Source of the DNA: a virus
Reading direction: 5' to 3' (one strand)
IMG/VR virus record: IMGVR_UViG_3300032213_000159
Span: 1 to 24,287 of that record
Length of the DNA: 24,287 nt
The position numbers were made by a program, and so were the translations under genes. The notes under the pieces are model-generated. The model made no database searches. It saw only the letters and a list, made by a program, of their open reading frames with translations, and was not told the origin of the DNA. Positions 6,890 to 14,583 of this stretch are shown here, piece after piece (position 1 is the stretch's first letter; each line of letters opens with the position of its first letter).

Positions 6890-8059
6890 ATGGAAAATTT
6901 AAAAGAGTTCCAAGCTGCTCTGGAACTTAAAATGAACGAGCAAAAACAAGAGGTGGCTGCTGCTACCGAGAAGGCTGCAAAGTCCTTCGAAAGCAAAGTT
7001 GAGCAAATCAACGAAGAGATGCAAAAGGCTAACAAGACTGCCATTGAGGCTCTTGAGCAAGTTAAAGAAGCTAAGGCTGCATTCGGTAAGATTGCTGCTA
7101 AAGCTGAAAGCAGGATTTCAATGTCTTACAATGACCACATCAATTCTATCAAGTCTGAAATAGCCGCTGGTATTGAGAAGGGTTATGATCAGATTAAAGA
7201 AGCTGTTCGTGGTGATGGTAAAGGTTTTAGCTATGAGCTTGATCAAAAAGCCGTAGGTGTAATGACAACCGGTAACAACCTTACAGGTTCAGTTTACACT
7301 TCTTATGTGGACAATCCATTCCTGAGAGCTTATGTGAATCCACATTTGCGTTCAGTGTTCAACATCGTTCCTGTTTCTACCGGTTCAGTATCTTTCCCAA
7401 GGGGTAATACTCCAGTAGGTGAAGGTTCTTTCGGTAAGCAAACTGAAGGTTCTGATAAGCCACAGATTGATTATGATGTAACAGTTGTAAACACTGCTTT
7501 GTCATTCATTGCTGGTTATGCTAGGGTTTCTCGTCAGATGATTGATGATCTGCCTTTCTTGCAAGCTTACTTGCAGCAGTCGCTGATTGAAGATTTCCAA
7601 AGAGCTGAAGATACTTATTATCTTAACGCTATCGCATCTTCTGCAACCGCAGGTTCTTCTTCTGGTGCTAATACCGCTGAGAAGTTTATCGATTACGTTG
7701 CACAGCTTGGTTCTGCCAACTGGACTGCTAACCTCGCATTGATAACTCACGCAGGTTGGGCAAGTTTATTGAAGACTAAGCCTGCTGACTACTCAGTACC
7801 TGGTGGAATGACGATTGACAACAATGGTAACATCCGCATCGTAGGTGTACCTATTATACCTCACAGCTTGGTTACTACTAGCAGAATGTATGTGTTGGAT
7901 ACTTCAAAGTTTGCCATTGCCCAACAATCTGGATTGGCTGTAAGGTCAACAGAATTTAACCAAGATGATTTCATAAAGAACCTCATCACCTTTAGATGTG
8001 AGGCTCGTTGTGAACTCCTTCAGTATCAGCCAACTGCTGCTATCTACGGAGCAATCTAA
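6890..8059 (+). CDS. Major capsid protein, HK97 fold (389 aa)
   Basis: The main shell protein. The first ~110 residues are charged and helical (KMNEQKQEVAAATEKAAKSF and following), the expected coiled-coil delta domain that acts as an internal scaffold and is removed by the protease. The remainder resembles the HK97-type capsid family, with segments such as NPFLRAYVNPHLRSVFNIVP, a glycine-rich E-loop region, ARVSRQMIDDLPFLQAYL and SLIEDFQRAEDTYYLNA. A terminal domain follows with VGVPIIPHSLV and ITFRCEARCELLQYQPTAA. Size is typical, and no separate scaffold gene is present. The gene is followed within nine bases by a strong terminator, as expected for the most highly expressed structural gene. 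Confidence 0.95.
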   Translation: MENLKEFQAALELKMNEQKQEVAAATEKAAKSFESKVEQINEEMQKANKTAIEALEQVKEAKAAFGKIAAKAESRISMSYNDHINSIKSEIAAGIEKGYDQIKEAVRGDGKGFSYELDQKAVGVMTTGNNLTGSVYTSYVDNPFLRAYVNPHLRSVFNIVPVSTGSVSFPRGNTPVGEGSFGKQTEGSDKPQIDYDVTVVNTALSFIAGYARVSRQMIDDLPFLQAYLQQSLIEDFQRAEDTYYLNAIASSATAGSSSGANTAEKFIDYVAQLGSANWTANLALITHAGWASLLKTKPADYSVPGGMTIDNNGNIRIVGVPIIPHSLVTTSRMYVLDTSKFAIAQQSGLAVRSTEFNQDDFIKNLITFRCEARCELLQYQPTAAIYGAI

Positions 8060-8067
8060 AAATAAAC

Positions 8068-8101
8068 GGGGAGAGGAGGGACAGCTCTCCCCACTTTTTT
8101 T
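8068..8101 (+). terminator. Rho-independent terminator after the capsid gene
   Basis: GGGGAGAG (8068-8075) pairs with CTCTCCCC (8085-8092) across a nine-base loop. AC and seven T residues (8095-8101) follow. It should end most transcripts of the head genes and make everything downstream depend on read-through or an unseen promoter. The next start codon begins directly after the T run (8102). Confidence 0.9.
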
Positions 8102-8611
8102 ATGCCATACAGCTACGGATATTTTAAGCAAGAGTATTTCAACCATCTATTTGACAATTTCAAAATAGACATTGAGATATTAGATGTAGGGCCAGGTGCA
8201 GGGACTTATGGTAATCTATTGAATCAAGACTTTCAGTTTATTGATTGCATAGAGATTCATAAGCCTTACCGATCACAATTCCTGCTTGACAAGATATATC
8301 GGAATGTATTTATTGGCAATGTCCTAGAGTTTGACTACGCTTATTATGACTACATCATCCTTGGTGATGTGTTGGAGCATATGAGCGTTGATGATGCTCA
8401 AAAACTGCTCTTTGATATAACAGATAAAAATATCTACTGCATGGCTGCGGTGCCGTATAAGATGCCGCAAGGTGCTGTTGGAGGCAATGTGTATGAAACA
8501 CATTTGCAGGATGATTTGACTGTTGAAAACTTTACTGACAGATACCCTATGATGCGAGGCCTATTTCGGAATAGCGAATACGGGTATTATGTAAACTATA
8601 ACTACTTATGA
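8102..8611 (+). CDS. Class I SAM-dependent methyltransferase (169 aa)
   Basis: A small Rossmann-fold methyltransferase. Motif I is ILDVGPGAGTYG (residues 26-37), which binds S-adenosylmethionine. The acidic end of strand 2 is DCIEIH (48-53), and the post-motif segment YDYIILGDVLEHM (82-94) is typical of the Methyltransf_23-like group. Such enzymes often act on sugars or small molecules, but the substrate cannot be read from the sequence. The gene starts immediately after the capsid terminator, with no room for a ribosome-binding site. It ends in an ATGA overlap with the glycosyltransferase, so the two are translationally coupled and probably act in one pathway. It is not a head-assembly gene and looks like inserted cargo. 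At 169 residues it is near the minimum for the fold. Confidence 0.85.
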   Translation: MPYSYGYFKQEYFNHLFDNFKIDIEILDVGPGAGTYGNLLNQDFQFIDCIEIHKPYRSQFLLDKIYRNVFIGNVLEFDYAYYDYIILGDVLEHMSVDDAQKLLFDITDKNIYCMAAVPYKMPQGAVGGNVYETHLQDDLTVENFTDRYPMMRGLFRNSEYGYYVNYNYL

Positions 8612-9582
8612 ACATAGTCGCATCTATCCACTTGTATCATCCAAACCACAACTGCGGTGCGGAAGCAATGATGCATCAAGTATTGAAAAGCTTGCAAAAA
8701 AAAGGACATAATGTTAGAGTTCTTCTAAACCAAGCTAATCATTACAAGATAACTTCTAATTACGTTTTTGATGGGGTGGATGTATTTCCTCCAAACACAA
8801 ATGTGGTAGAAGGATTGTATAACTGGGCCAATGTGATATTTACCCATCTTGATTATACAAGATGGAGCATACATATGGCTGCTATGCACAAAAAGCCTGT
8901 TATGCATTTTATACATAATACTCACTTGTACCCAGAGATTGCAGATGCGGAGAAGACACAATATGTAGTTTACAATTCGCAGTGGGCAAAGGATAAGCTT
9001 AATTATAAGTGGGACAATATGATAATGACACCTCCCGTTGATTGGAGGCATTACGACACGAAGGTTAACACCATGAAAAGTCAGTATGTGACTTTAATAA
9101 ATGTGAATGAGAATAAGGGGGGAAAGATATTTACAGAGATAGCAAGAGCAATGCCTAATAAGCAATTTTTAGGTGTTCTTGGGTCGTATGATGAGCAAGT
9201 AACCACTAATCTGCCTAATTTAAAGTATATTTCAAATACTGTTGACATATTGGATGTGTATAAGCAGACAAGGACTTTACTTATGCCGTCAACATATGAG
9301 AGCTGGGGTCGAACTGCAACGGAGGCAATGTGTAGCGGGATTCCTGTTATAAGCAGTGAGGCTGAAGGGTTAAAAGAGAACTGCGGCAATGCAGGAATTT
9401 ATATAAAAAATAGAAACGATGTCAAAGAATGGGTTGAAGCAATTGCAAAGTTGGATGACGAAAAGACGTACTTCACGGCATCAAAAAAAGCAAAAGCACG
9501 ATCAAGAGAGCATGATCCGAGAGAAACACTTGATAGATTTGAGCTATGGCTCAAAGAAAAAGTTTACAGCTACAAACATTGA
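8608..9582 (+). CDS. Glycosyltransferase, GT-B fold, GT4-like (324 aa)
   Basis: A retaining-type nucleotide-sugar glycosyltransferase judging from its motifs. The N-terminal domain begins MNIVASIHLYHPNHNCGAEA with the glycine-containing acceptor loop. The C-terminal nucleotide-binding domain carries VNENKGGKIFTEIARAMP (about 166-183), LLMPSTYESWGRTATEAMCS with the EX7E pair Glu231/Glu239, and SGIPVISSEAEGLKEN. No signal peptide or membrane segment is seen, so it is cytoplasmic. It overlaps the methyltransferase by four bases (ATGA) and ends two bases before the connector start. Plausible acceptors are virion proteins (neighbouring capsid or tail) or host surface glycans; the sequence does not settle this. 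It is slightly shorter than typical GT4 enzymes but looks intact. Confidence 0.9.
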   Translation: MNIVASIHLYHPNHNCGAEAMMHQVLKSLQKKGHNVRVLLNQANHYKITSNYVFDGVDVFPPNTNVVEGLYNWANVIFTHLDYTRWSIHMAAMHKKPVMHFIHNTHLYPEIADAEKTQYVVYNSQWAKDKLNYKWDNMIMTPPVDWRHYDTKVNTMKSQYVTLINVNENKGGKIFTEIARAMPNKQFLGVLGSYDEQVTTNLPNLKYISNTVDILDVYKQTRTLLMPSTYESWGRTATEAMCSGIPVISSEAEGLKENCGNAGIYIKNRNDVKEWVEAIAKLDDEKTYFTASKKAKARSREHDPRETLDRFELWLKEKVYSYKH

Positions 9583-9584
9583 AC

Positions 9585-10157
9585 ATGAGTATATTGGTCA
9601 ATAGCATATCGGTTATAGCGGATTCATCAGTAGAGCCTGTATCTATCACGGATGCAAGGGATTGGCTGAAGCTCGATACTGCTTACACAGAAGATGATAA
9701 TCTAATTGCAGAGCTTATAACGTCTGCGAGAAAGCATATAGAGAAATTGACTGGAGTTAACTTAGTCAATAAGAGCATGAAAGTGCTTATTGATGTTTAT
9801 GGCCTTCCTCACAACCCTACCTATGTGGTTGACCTTCCTTATGGGCCGGTGGTATGTGTGGATTTGGTTAGACTAAAAGCAGGTATAAATACTTATGATA
9901 CCTTAACTAAAAATACGCACTACGAGTTTATTGGTGGCAAGCTTTGGCTTTACGCTGTTGGTGATTACGAGGTGACTTATACAAGTGGATACGGTGACTG
10001 CCCTGCGGACTTAGAGACCGATATTTTGACCTTAGTTGCTTGGAGCTATGAGAACAGAGGCAAGAAGATGGAAGGGCAAGGAAGGGAAGGATTGCTGCGT
10101 AGCTACCCTAATTGGGATGGCATGAACTATCATCAATATAAAAAAGTAGTTATATAA
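9585..10157 (+). CDS. Head-tail connector protein, gp6-like (190 aa)
   Basis: The product resembles the HK97 gp6/SPP1 gp15 family. It has an N-terminal helical core (EPVSITDARDWLKLD, DDNLIAELITSARKHIEKLTG), then a beta-rich middle and a last helix (LETDILTLVAWSYENRG). These proteins form a ring under the portal that begins the head-tail joint. The frame is open further upstream (from 9546, inside the glycosyltransferase gene), but the ATG at 9585 lies two bases after that gene's stop and gives the conserved beginning, so it is chosen. The stop overlaps the next gene's ATG by one base (TAATG). Confidence 0.88.
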   Translation: MSILVNSISVIADSSVEPVSITDARDWLKLDTAYTEDDNLIAELITSARKHIEKLTGVNLVNKSMKVLIDVYGLPHNPTYVVDLPYGPVVCVDLVRLKAGINTYDTLTKNTHYEFIGGKLWLYAVGDYEVTYTSGYGDCPADLETDILTLVAWSYENRGKKMEGQGREGLLRSYPNWDGMNYHQYKKVVI

Positions 10158-10567
10158 TGGCAGGAATTATTAAAGTCAACGGAGTCAATCAAACCATCGC
10201 AAAAATTAATAAGTTTGCGGAGAGGAAGATTGTCAAGTTGGATAAAATAATGGATCAGAGCCTAAAGACAATGGCTTCTCAAGCCAATGCAAATGCTTCT
10301 GGTGAGATAAAAGGAACAGTTAAGTCTGATAGAATAGATACATTAAACTATGACCTTGGCTCTCCTGTTCCTTACGCTGCTTATGTTGAGTTTGGTACTG
10401 GCGATGATGCGTCTAAATACGTTCCAAAACTTCCTGAGGAATGGCAAGAAGTAGCATGGCGTAAATATATAGATGGATCCGGTAAGACAAAACAGGACCC
10501 ATTTTTGTACCCTGCTGTAAACACTGGGTTGCCAGAGATGATAAAGAAAATGAAAGAAAATGCTTGA
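10157..10567 (+). CDS. HK97 gp10-like head-tail joining protein (136 aa)
   Basis: The signature PYAAYVEFGTG (about residues 72-82) and the closing PFLYPAVN segment mark the HK97-gp10 family of tail-completion or head-tail joining proteins. The N-terminal half is helical and basic. Length is normal for the family. It is tightly packed between the connector (one-base overlap) and the tail terminator (eight-base overlap), which fits its job at the neck. Confidence 0.9.
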   Translation: MAGIIKVNGVNQTIAKINKFAERKIVKLDKIMDQSLKTMASQANANASGEIKGTVKSDRIDTLNYDLGSPVPYAAYVEFGTGDDASKYVPKLPEEWQEVAWRKYIDGSGKTKQDPFLYPAVNTGLPEMIKKMKENA

Positions 10568-10991
10568 TACAAGTAATGCCGTGAGGCAGGCGTATATAAC
10601 AGCGTTGAATGGCAACATTACCTATGATAGTGTTAATGTTCCCGTCTATGGAAACATCCCATTCAAGACACCACCAAAGAAATATGTTATCATAAGTGAT
10701 ATAAGAGAAGTGCAAGACCTTAACAACAATGCGTTTTTTAATAATGTTGTTGTAACTTTGGATATATTTGCTGAGCAATACATGACAAATGATAATGGGG
10801 TTGTGGATAATATTGCTTCGCAGATAATGCAGATTTTGATGCCGGTGCCAGGTGCTAAACTTTTTGCTCAGACAAATCACGACATTTATCCAAGCCAAAG
10901 GTTATCATCAAGGTACTTACCGCTTCAAAATGGTCAGGACTTTGTGGCGAGAAAAATAATAACAATTAGTAATTTAGTAAATCAAAAATAA
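10560..10991 (+). CDS. Tail terminator / tail completion protein, DUF3168-like (143 aa)
   Basis: The alpha-beta layout resembles lambda gpU/DUF3168-type tail terminators: a first helix (SNAVRQAYITAL), a short strand with VPVYGNIPFKTPPKKYVIIS, a central strand FFNNVVVTLDIFAEQY and a helix (NIASQIMQILM). These cap the growing tail tube and bind the head. The position between the gp10-like gene and the tail tube gene is where such a gene is expected. It overlaps the preceding gene by eight bases. The assignment relies on context and general pattern. Confidence 0.78.
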   Translation: MLDTSNAVRQAYITALNGNITYDSVNVPVYGNIPFKTPPKKYVIISDIREVQDLNNNAFFNNVVVTLDIFAEQYMTNDNGVVDNIASQIMQILMPVPGAKLFAQTNHDIYPSQRLSSRYLPLQNGQDFVARKIITISNLVNQK

Positions 10992-10997
10992 AGAACA

Positions 10998-11429
10998 ATG
11001 GCGCAGATTCTTTCAGTTAACCAAAATATCGAAATAGATGTAGCCGGTGGCACATCATTTAAGAATTTGGTATGTACAAGCAGCGCAACGCTGAATACGA
11101 CTCTTGCTACTACGCAAGATCAAACTTCATGCGGTGTTTTGACTGCTGTCGGTGAGCCTTCCATGACAATAGATTTTGATGCGGTATGCGAGACTGCTCC
11201 TACCGTATCTCAAATCTCTTACGAGGATTTGCTTGCTGCTTCTGTAAACAAGACTTTGGTAAATGTAAGGATGCAGAACCCAGTTGTGACTGGCTCTTCT
11301 CTTGGTGCTGCTTACTACCATCAGTTCTTTGCTTACATCACTGATTTGTCACTTGCTTCAACAGTTGGTGAGTTTATCAAATTTAGCGGAACATTATCAA
11401 GCACAGGAACACTTGACGTAATCCCGTAG
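10998..11429 (+). CDS. Major tail tube protein (143 aa)
   Basis: A beta-rich, Thr/Ser-rich protein without cysteine pairing or a membrane segment. Its pattern (FKNLVCTSSATLNTTLATTQ, then SMTIDFDAVCE and the final TLSSTGTLDVIP) fits the tube proteins of TP901-1-like siphophages. It lies between the tail terminator and the tail chaperones, exactly where the tube gene is expected. Hexameric rings of it would stack into the tail tube. A second protein of similar pattern is encoded at 16998-17630. Confidence 0.85.
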   Translation: MAQILSVNQNIEIDVAGGTSFKNLVCTSSATLNTTLATTQDQTSCGVLTAVGEPSMTIDFDAVCETAPTVSQISYEDLLAASVNKTLVNVRMQNPVVTGSSLGAAYYHQFFAYITDLSLASTVGEFIKFSGTLSSTGTLDVIP

Positions 11430-11435
11430 TAGAAT

Positions 11436-11786
11436 ATGAATACTGCGACTATAACCATGAATGGTCATACCATCAGCCTTCGCTATGGTATGTCTTCATT
11501 CCGGTACTTAACTGAAAGATTTGTTGACGGCATCAGCTTTGACAACGGGTCATTGAACGAGATAGGCTTATCACATATTCTTTATAGTGGTTATACTAAC
11601 CATTGCCTTGTAAAGGATATTAAGAAGGAATACAGCTTTGAGTTCTTCGTAGATTACGTTGAGGCACATCTTAAAGATGAACCTTTTATGGCTGAAGTGA
11701 TGGATGCGTTAAAAGTATGGACTGACAGCGACTTCATCAAACAGACACAAGAGGCTAATCCTGACGAGCCAAAAAAAAAGACTTAA
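11436..11786 (+). CDS. Tail assembly chaperone, short product (G-like, 116 aa)
   Basis: The unshifted product of a frameshifted pair equivalent to lambda G and GT. It begins MNTATITMNGHTISLRYGM and is largely helical afterwards, ending DEPKKKT just after the slippery A run at 11771-11779. Such chaperones coat the tape measure protein and recruit tube subunits, and are not found in finished virions. Its place between tube and tape measure is diagnostic. Its conserved length and its ending right at the slippery run argue against a plain stop codon. Confidence 0.85.
   Translation: MNTATITMNGHTISLRYGMSSFRYLTERFVDGISFDNGSLNEIGLSHILYSGYTNHCLVKDIKKEYSFEFFVDYVEAHLKDEPFMAEVMDALKVWTDSDFIKQTQEANPDEPKKKT
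11771..11780 (+). promoter_or_regulatory. Programmed -1 frameshift site (A AAA AAG)
   Basis: Nine A residues followed by G give the heptamer A_AAA_AAG (11774-11780) in the frame of the upstream chaperone gene; an overlapping A_AAA_AAA is also available. This is the strongest known type of -1 slippery sequence in bacteria. Four bases further on, the upstream frame meets TAA (11784-11786), while the -1 frame is open to 12097. I did not find an obvious stimulatory stem-loop downstream. Confidence 0.85.
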
Positions 11787-12097
11787 CGTGGGATGAGATT
11801 GAAGCTTTCGCTTTTGGAGAGCTTTGCTTGAGGCCCATGGAGTTCTACGAGATGGCTCCACGGCATCTTGGCTTGATGATTAGAGGTCATCAGGAAAAGA
11901 AGGTGGATACTTATAGGCAGACACGAATGCTGATGTTTACGATGGTGAGGCTTCATGCCGATCCAAAGTCAGCACCCAAGACACCGGAGGCTTTGTGGGA
12001 GTTGCCTGGTGATGCTGTTGCGAACCCAGTAGAAGAGGCTGAAGAGTATAAAAAAATCTTTGAACGATTAGGACAATGGCAGAAACCGGAGATTTAA
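11780..12097 (+). CDS. Tail assembly chaperone, frameshift extension (T-like; fused product about 220 aa)
   Basis: This frame has no suitable start of its own near its beginning: a TTG at 11828 is possible but would cut off the conserved opening. Reached by a -1 shift at 11774-11780, it adds 105 residues to the upstream product, beginning DLTWDEIEAFAFGELCLRP and continuing EFYEMAPRHLGLMIRGH. That is the pattern of T-domain extensions of tail chaperones. The extension ends with an acidic, charged helix (EEAEEYKKIFERLGQW). It overlaps the tape measure gene by 22 bases. The fused protein is expected as the minority product and binds the tape measure during tail assembly. Confidence 0.85.
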   Translation, partial: DLTWDEIEAFAFGELCLRPMEFYEMAPRHLGLMIRGHQEKKVDTYRQTRMLMFTMVRLHADPKSAPKTPEALWELPGDAVANPVEEAEEYKKIFERLGQWQKPEI

Positions 12098-14583
12098 TAA
12101 TTAAGATAGGGGGTGATGCCTCAAAATTCAAGGCCACCATTGCCGATGTAGAGAATAGTCTCAAGTCGTTCAAGGCTAATTTAGGTACTACCGGTCTGAA
12201 CATAAAGATTGAAGCACTTGGGTTTCAAGAGACCAAATCCAATATAAAAAGTGTTGCTGATTTTGCGGAGGGCACGCTTGGTGCTATAAAGAATACGATT
12301 AAGGAAGTAAAGGCAGAGAGGCTAACAATATCAGCCGATCCGAACTCTCTCGCTCCATTTAACATAAAGCTCAATGAGCTTAACACGACAGTTAAAGAAC
12401 TTGAGAAAGCCGGTATTCTCAAAAACGTTCCGCAAGAGGCTGCTGTTGCAGCCAATAGTTTACAAGGGTTAAGCAATAAATTAACTGAGCTTCGTAAGCA
12501 AAGGGCGATTATAGACCCAGATACGAATGCAAGAGCTATTCTGCAAATCAATCAGCAGATAGATAAGCTGCAACAAAAGATAGTAAACCTTAATAATCTT
12601 GGTCAAAAGATTGATACAGGTGGTGGTTTAGCAGGCGGGTTTAACGGAATAAAGAAAGGAAGTGCGGAAGCAGGCAGAGCTTTGACAAGCTTATCATTGG
12701 TAGCTCAAGATTTGCCTTTTGGTTTTATAGGTATTCAGAATAACCTTCCTGCTGTCATACAAAGCTTTGGTCAGTTAAAAGCATCTGCTCCTGCTGCTGG
12801 CGGTGCGTTAAAAGCACTTGGAAGCGCATTGGTTGGGCCTGCTGGCTTGTTTCTAGCCTTCAGTGCAGTAACGGCAGCAGTTACATTTGCCATACAAAAA
12901 TACGGCAGTTTAGGGGCAGCTTATGATGCCTTGGTAGGTAAAATAGACCCATTAGCTAAAATTATTAATACAGTTAATGATGATTTAGAAAACTTTAATA
13001 AAGGCTTTCTAACTACTGATCAAGCAATTGGCAAAGCGACTGCAAGTACAGAGGCGCAGATTATAAAAGTTCGTCAATTATCAAAAGCTGTTTTAGATAC
13101 TACCAAATCAGAGAATACAAGAAAGTTTGCTCTTGAGCAATTAAAAAGTATAGATGAAGCAAGGTTTGGAAGATATGATGTAGAAAAAGGTAAGTTAGCC
13201 GGATTAGAGGGTGCTGTTAATTCTTATACAAGGTCAATAATAGCCAATTCTGTTGCACAGAAGTTATCTGATAGGGCGGGAGATGCTTTAATAGCAAGAA
13301 ATTCCGCACTATCTTTATTCACTGCGCAAGAAAAAGTTGTTAATGATTTATTACAAAAGTTCCCAGATTTACAAAGGCAGGCAAAGAAATATTCAGATGA
13401 TTTAATAAGGACACAAGGTCAACTTGGTCAAAGACCTATTGCTGCGCCTGGTGTGTTGGATTTTCTTGCTGCTACTGATAAGTTAGAGGATTTTAAAAAA
13501 CAGCTTCAAGATATTAATGCTGTTTATAGGCAGACAAGAACAGAAGCAATTGCCGCTACCGAGGAAAGCATAAATCTTGGCGAGGCTCTTACTAAAGCTA
13601 CTGAAGGTAAAAAAGATGGTGGCGGCACAAGAACTAAAGCAGTCTTTTCCCCACAAATAGATTCACAAGCTCTTGATGAGGCATTCAATTTAGATAAGAT
13701 TATTGCTAACTTAACTAAGTATGGCAATGTACTTATTGATGTAAATAAGACAGAGGCAGAGAGAAAGAATGCTTTGCGTGAGCTGTCTGAAATAAACCCT
13801 GAGTATTTTAACCAATTTAAAATTGGCAAGTCATCTGTAGCGGATGCTAAAACTCAGTTAGAGGGTTTTATTAGGACATTGCTTGTGCAAAAAAAGGCAC
13901 AAGAGGATGCTTTGGCTGCGGCTAAATTAAATAATGAGTTTAGAAAAAATGAGGAGAAAGGCATAACAGATGTTGGGGATAAATATAGAATACTAGAAGG
14001 CGTAGTTTCTACAATCCCAACAACAATGAATGAGGTTGCTAAAAGCTTTCAAAACGCAACTTTAAATGTAGATAAATTATTTAAGTTAGATTTTAGCAAA
14101 TTTGATACATCATTTGACTTTGATATGTTATCAAAGGGGTTTAAGATTATAGAAGAGCAAAGTAGAAAGATTAAGGATAATATGATATCTGCGTTAAGTG
14201 GAGTTCAAGCTATTTTGCAGGATACATTTTTTGAGTTGCTTGATGAAGGGAAAGGCAATTGGAAGGCATTTGGTGATGCTGCCGTCAAAGAAATAAAAAG
14301 GATTACAGCTGCATTGGTGGTAAAAGCTTTAGTAGAAGGTCTTGCTAATTTGTTAACGGCAGGCATTTCAGGTACAGTTCAATCCGTAGCAAAAGGATTA
14401 GAAGGAATTGACACTGCATCTCTTGGAGAATGGCTAGATATGACTCCAGGTGCAGCTAACTTCGGAGGAATAAGAGGCAATGATGGAGTAAATATGTCTG
14501 GACAAGTGGTTATGACATTAAGAGGAACGGATTTGGTAGGGGCAATGAATAGAACAAACACATCAATTAACAGAGTTGGCTAA
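12076..14583 (+). CDS. Tape measure protein (835 aa)
   Basis: The longest helical protein of the tail module, it sets tail length and sits inside the tube. At 835 residues, and using the general rule of about 0.15 nm per residue, a tail of roughly 125 nm is expected. The N-terminus (GDLIIKIGGDASKFKATIADVE) is typical of Bacteroidota and Gram-positive tape measures. A long helical region follows, then a hydrophobic stretch (about 245-274, with LVGPAGLFLAFSAVTAAVTFAI) that could insert in the host membrane on DNA ejection. Two related ~65-residue segments (about 338-405 and 552-613) form an internal duplication. A second moderately hydrophobic stretch lies near residues 740-765. The start overlaps the chaperone extension. 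Confidence 0.95.
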   Translation: MAETGDLIIKIGGDASKFKATIADVENSLKSFKANLGTTGLNIKIEALGFQETKSNIKSVADFAEGTLGAIKNTIKEVKAERLTISADPNSLAPFNIKLNELNTTVKELEKAGILKNVPQEAAVAANSLQGLSNKLTELRKQRAIIDPDTNARAILQINQQIDKLQQKIVNLNNLGQKIDTGGGLAGGFNGIKKGSAEAGRALTSLSLVAQDLPFGFIGIQNNLPAVIQSFGQLKASAPAAGGALKALGSALVGPAGLFLAFSAVTAAVTFAIQKYGSLGAAYDALVGKIDPLAKIINTVNDDLENFNKGFLTTDQAIGKATASTEAQIIKVRQLSKAVLDTTKSENTRKFALEQLKSIDEARFGRYDVEKGKLAGLEGAVNSYTRSIIANSVAQKLSDRAGDALIARNSALSLFTAQEKVVNDLLQKFPDLQRQAKKYSDDLIRTQGQLGQRPIAAPGVLDFLAATDKLEDFKKQLQDINAVYRQTRTEAIAATEESINLGEALTKATEGKKDGGGTRTKAVFSPQIDSQALDEAFNLDKIIANLTKYGNVLIDVNKTEAERKNALRELSEINPEYFNQFKIGKSSVADAKTQLEGFIRTLLVQKKAQEDALAAAKLNNEFRKNEEKGITDVGDKYRILEGVVSTIPTTMNEVAKSFQNATLNVDKLFKLDFSKFDTSFDFDMLSKGFKIIEEQSRKIKDNMISALSGVQAILQDTFFELLDEGKGNWKAFGDAAVKEIKRITAALVVKALVEGLANLLTAGISGTVQSVAKGLEGIDTASLGEWLDMTPGAANFGGIRGNDGVNMSGQVVMTLRGTDLVGAMNRTNTSINRVG
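13087..13290 (+). repeat. Tape measure internal duplication, copy 1
   Basis: Codes for tape measure residues about 338-405. Key residues are AVLDTTKSENTRKFALEQL followed by F, K, a spacer, and KLSDRAGDAL. It lines up with 13729-13914 at shared positions such as K-x-E-xx-RK-x-AL-xx-L-xx-I, a later F, a hydrophobic I and a final D-x-AL. The two copies are too diverged to recognise at DNA level, so this is an old duplication. Confidence 0.6.
13729..13914 (+). repeat. Tape measure internal duplication, copy 2
   Basis: Codes for tape measure residues about 552-613 (VLIDVNKTEAERKNALREL, then INPEYFNQFKIGKSS and VQKKAQEDAL). It is the second member of the pair with 13087-13290. I remember the N-K-T-E-x-ER-x-AL-x-EL-x-x-INPEYF pattern as common in tape measures of Bacteroidota phages, which supports the host inference. 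Confidence 0.6.

Noticed and set aside
10941-10977. Possible promoter before the tail tube gene (TTTG then TAATTTAG)
   Set aside because: Spacer of 25 bases and an imperfect -7 element; the gene is adequately explained by the upstream operon.
11828-12097. Independent gene starting at TTG 11828
   Set aside because: The conserved beginning of the T-like domain lies upstream of this TTG and connects to the chaperone gene through the slippery site, so a frameshift extension explains it better.
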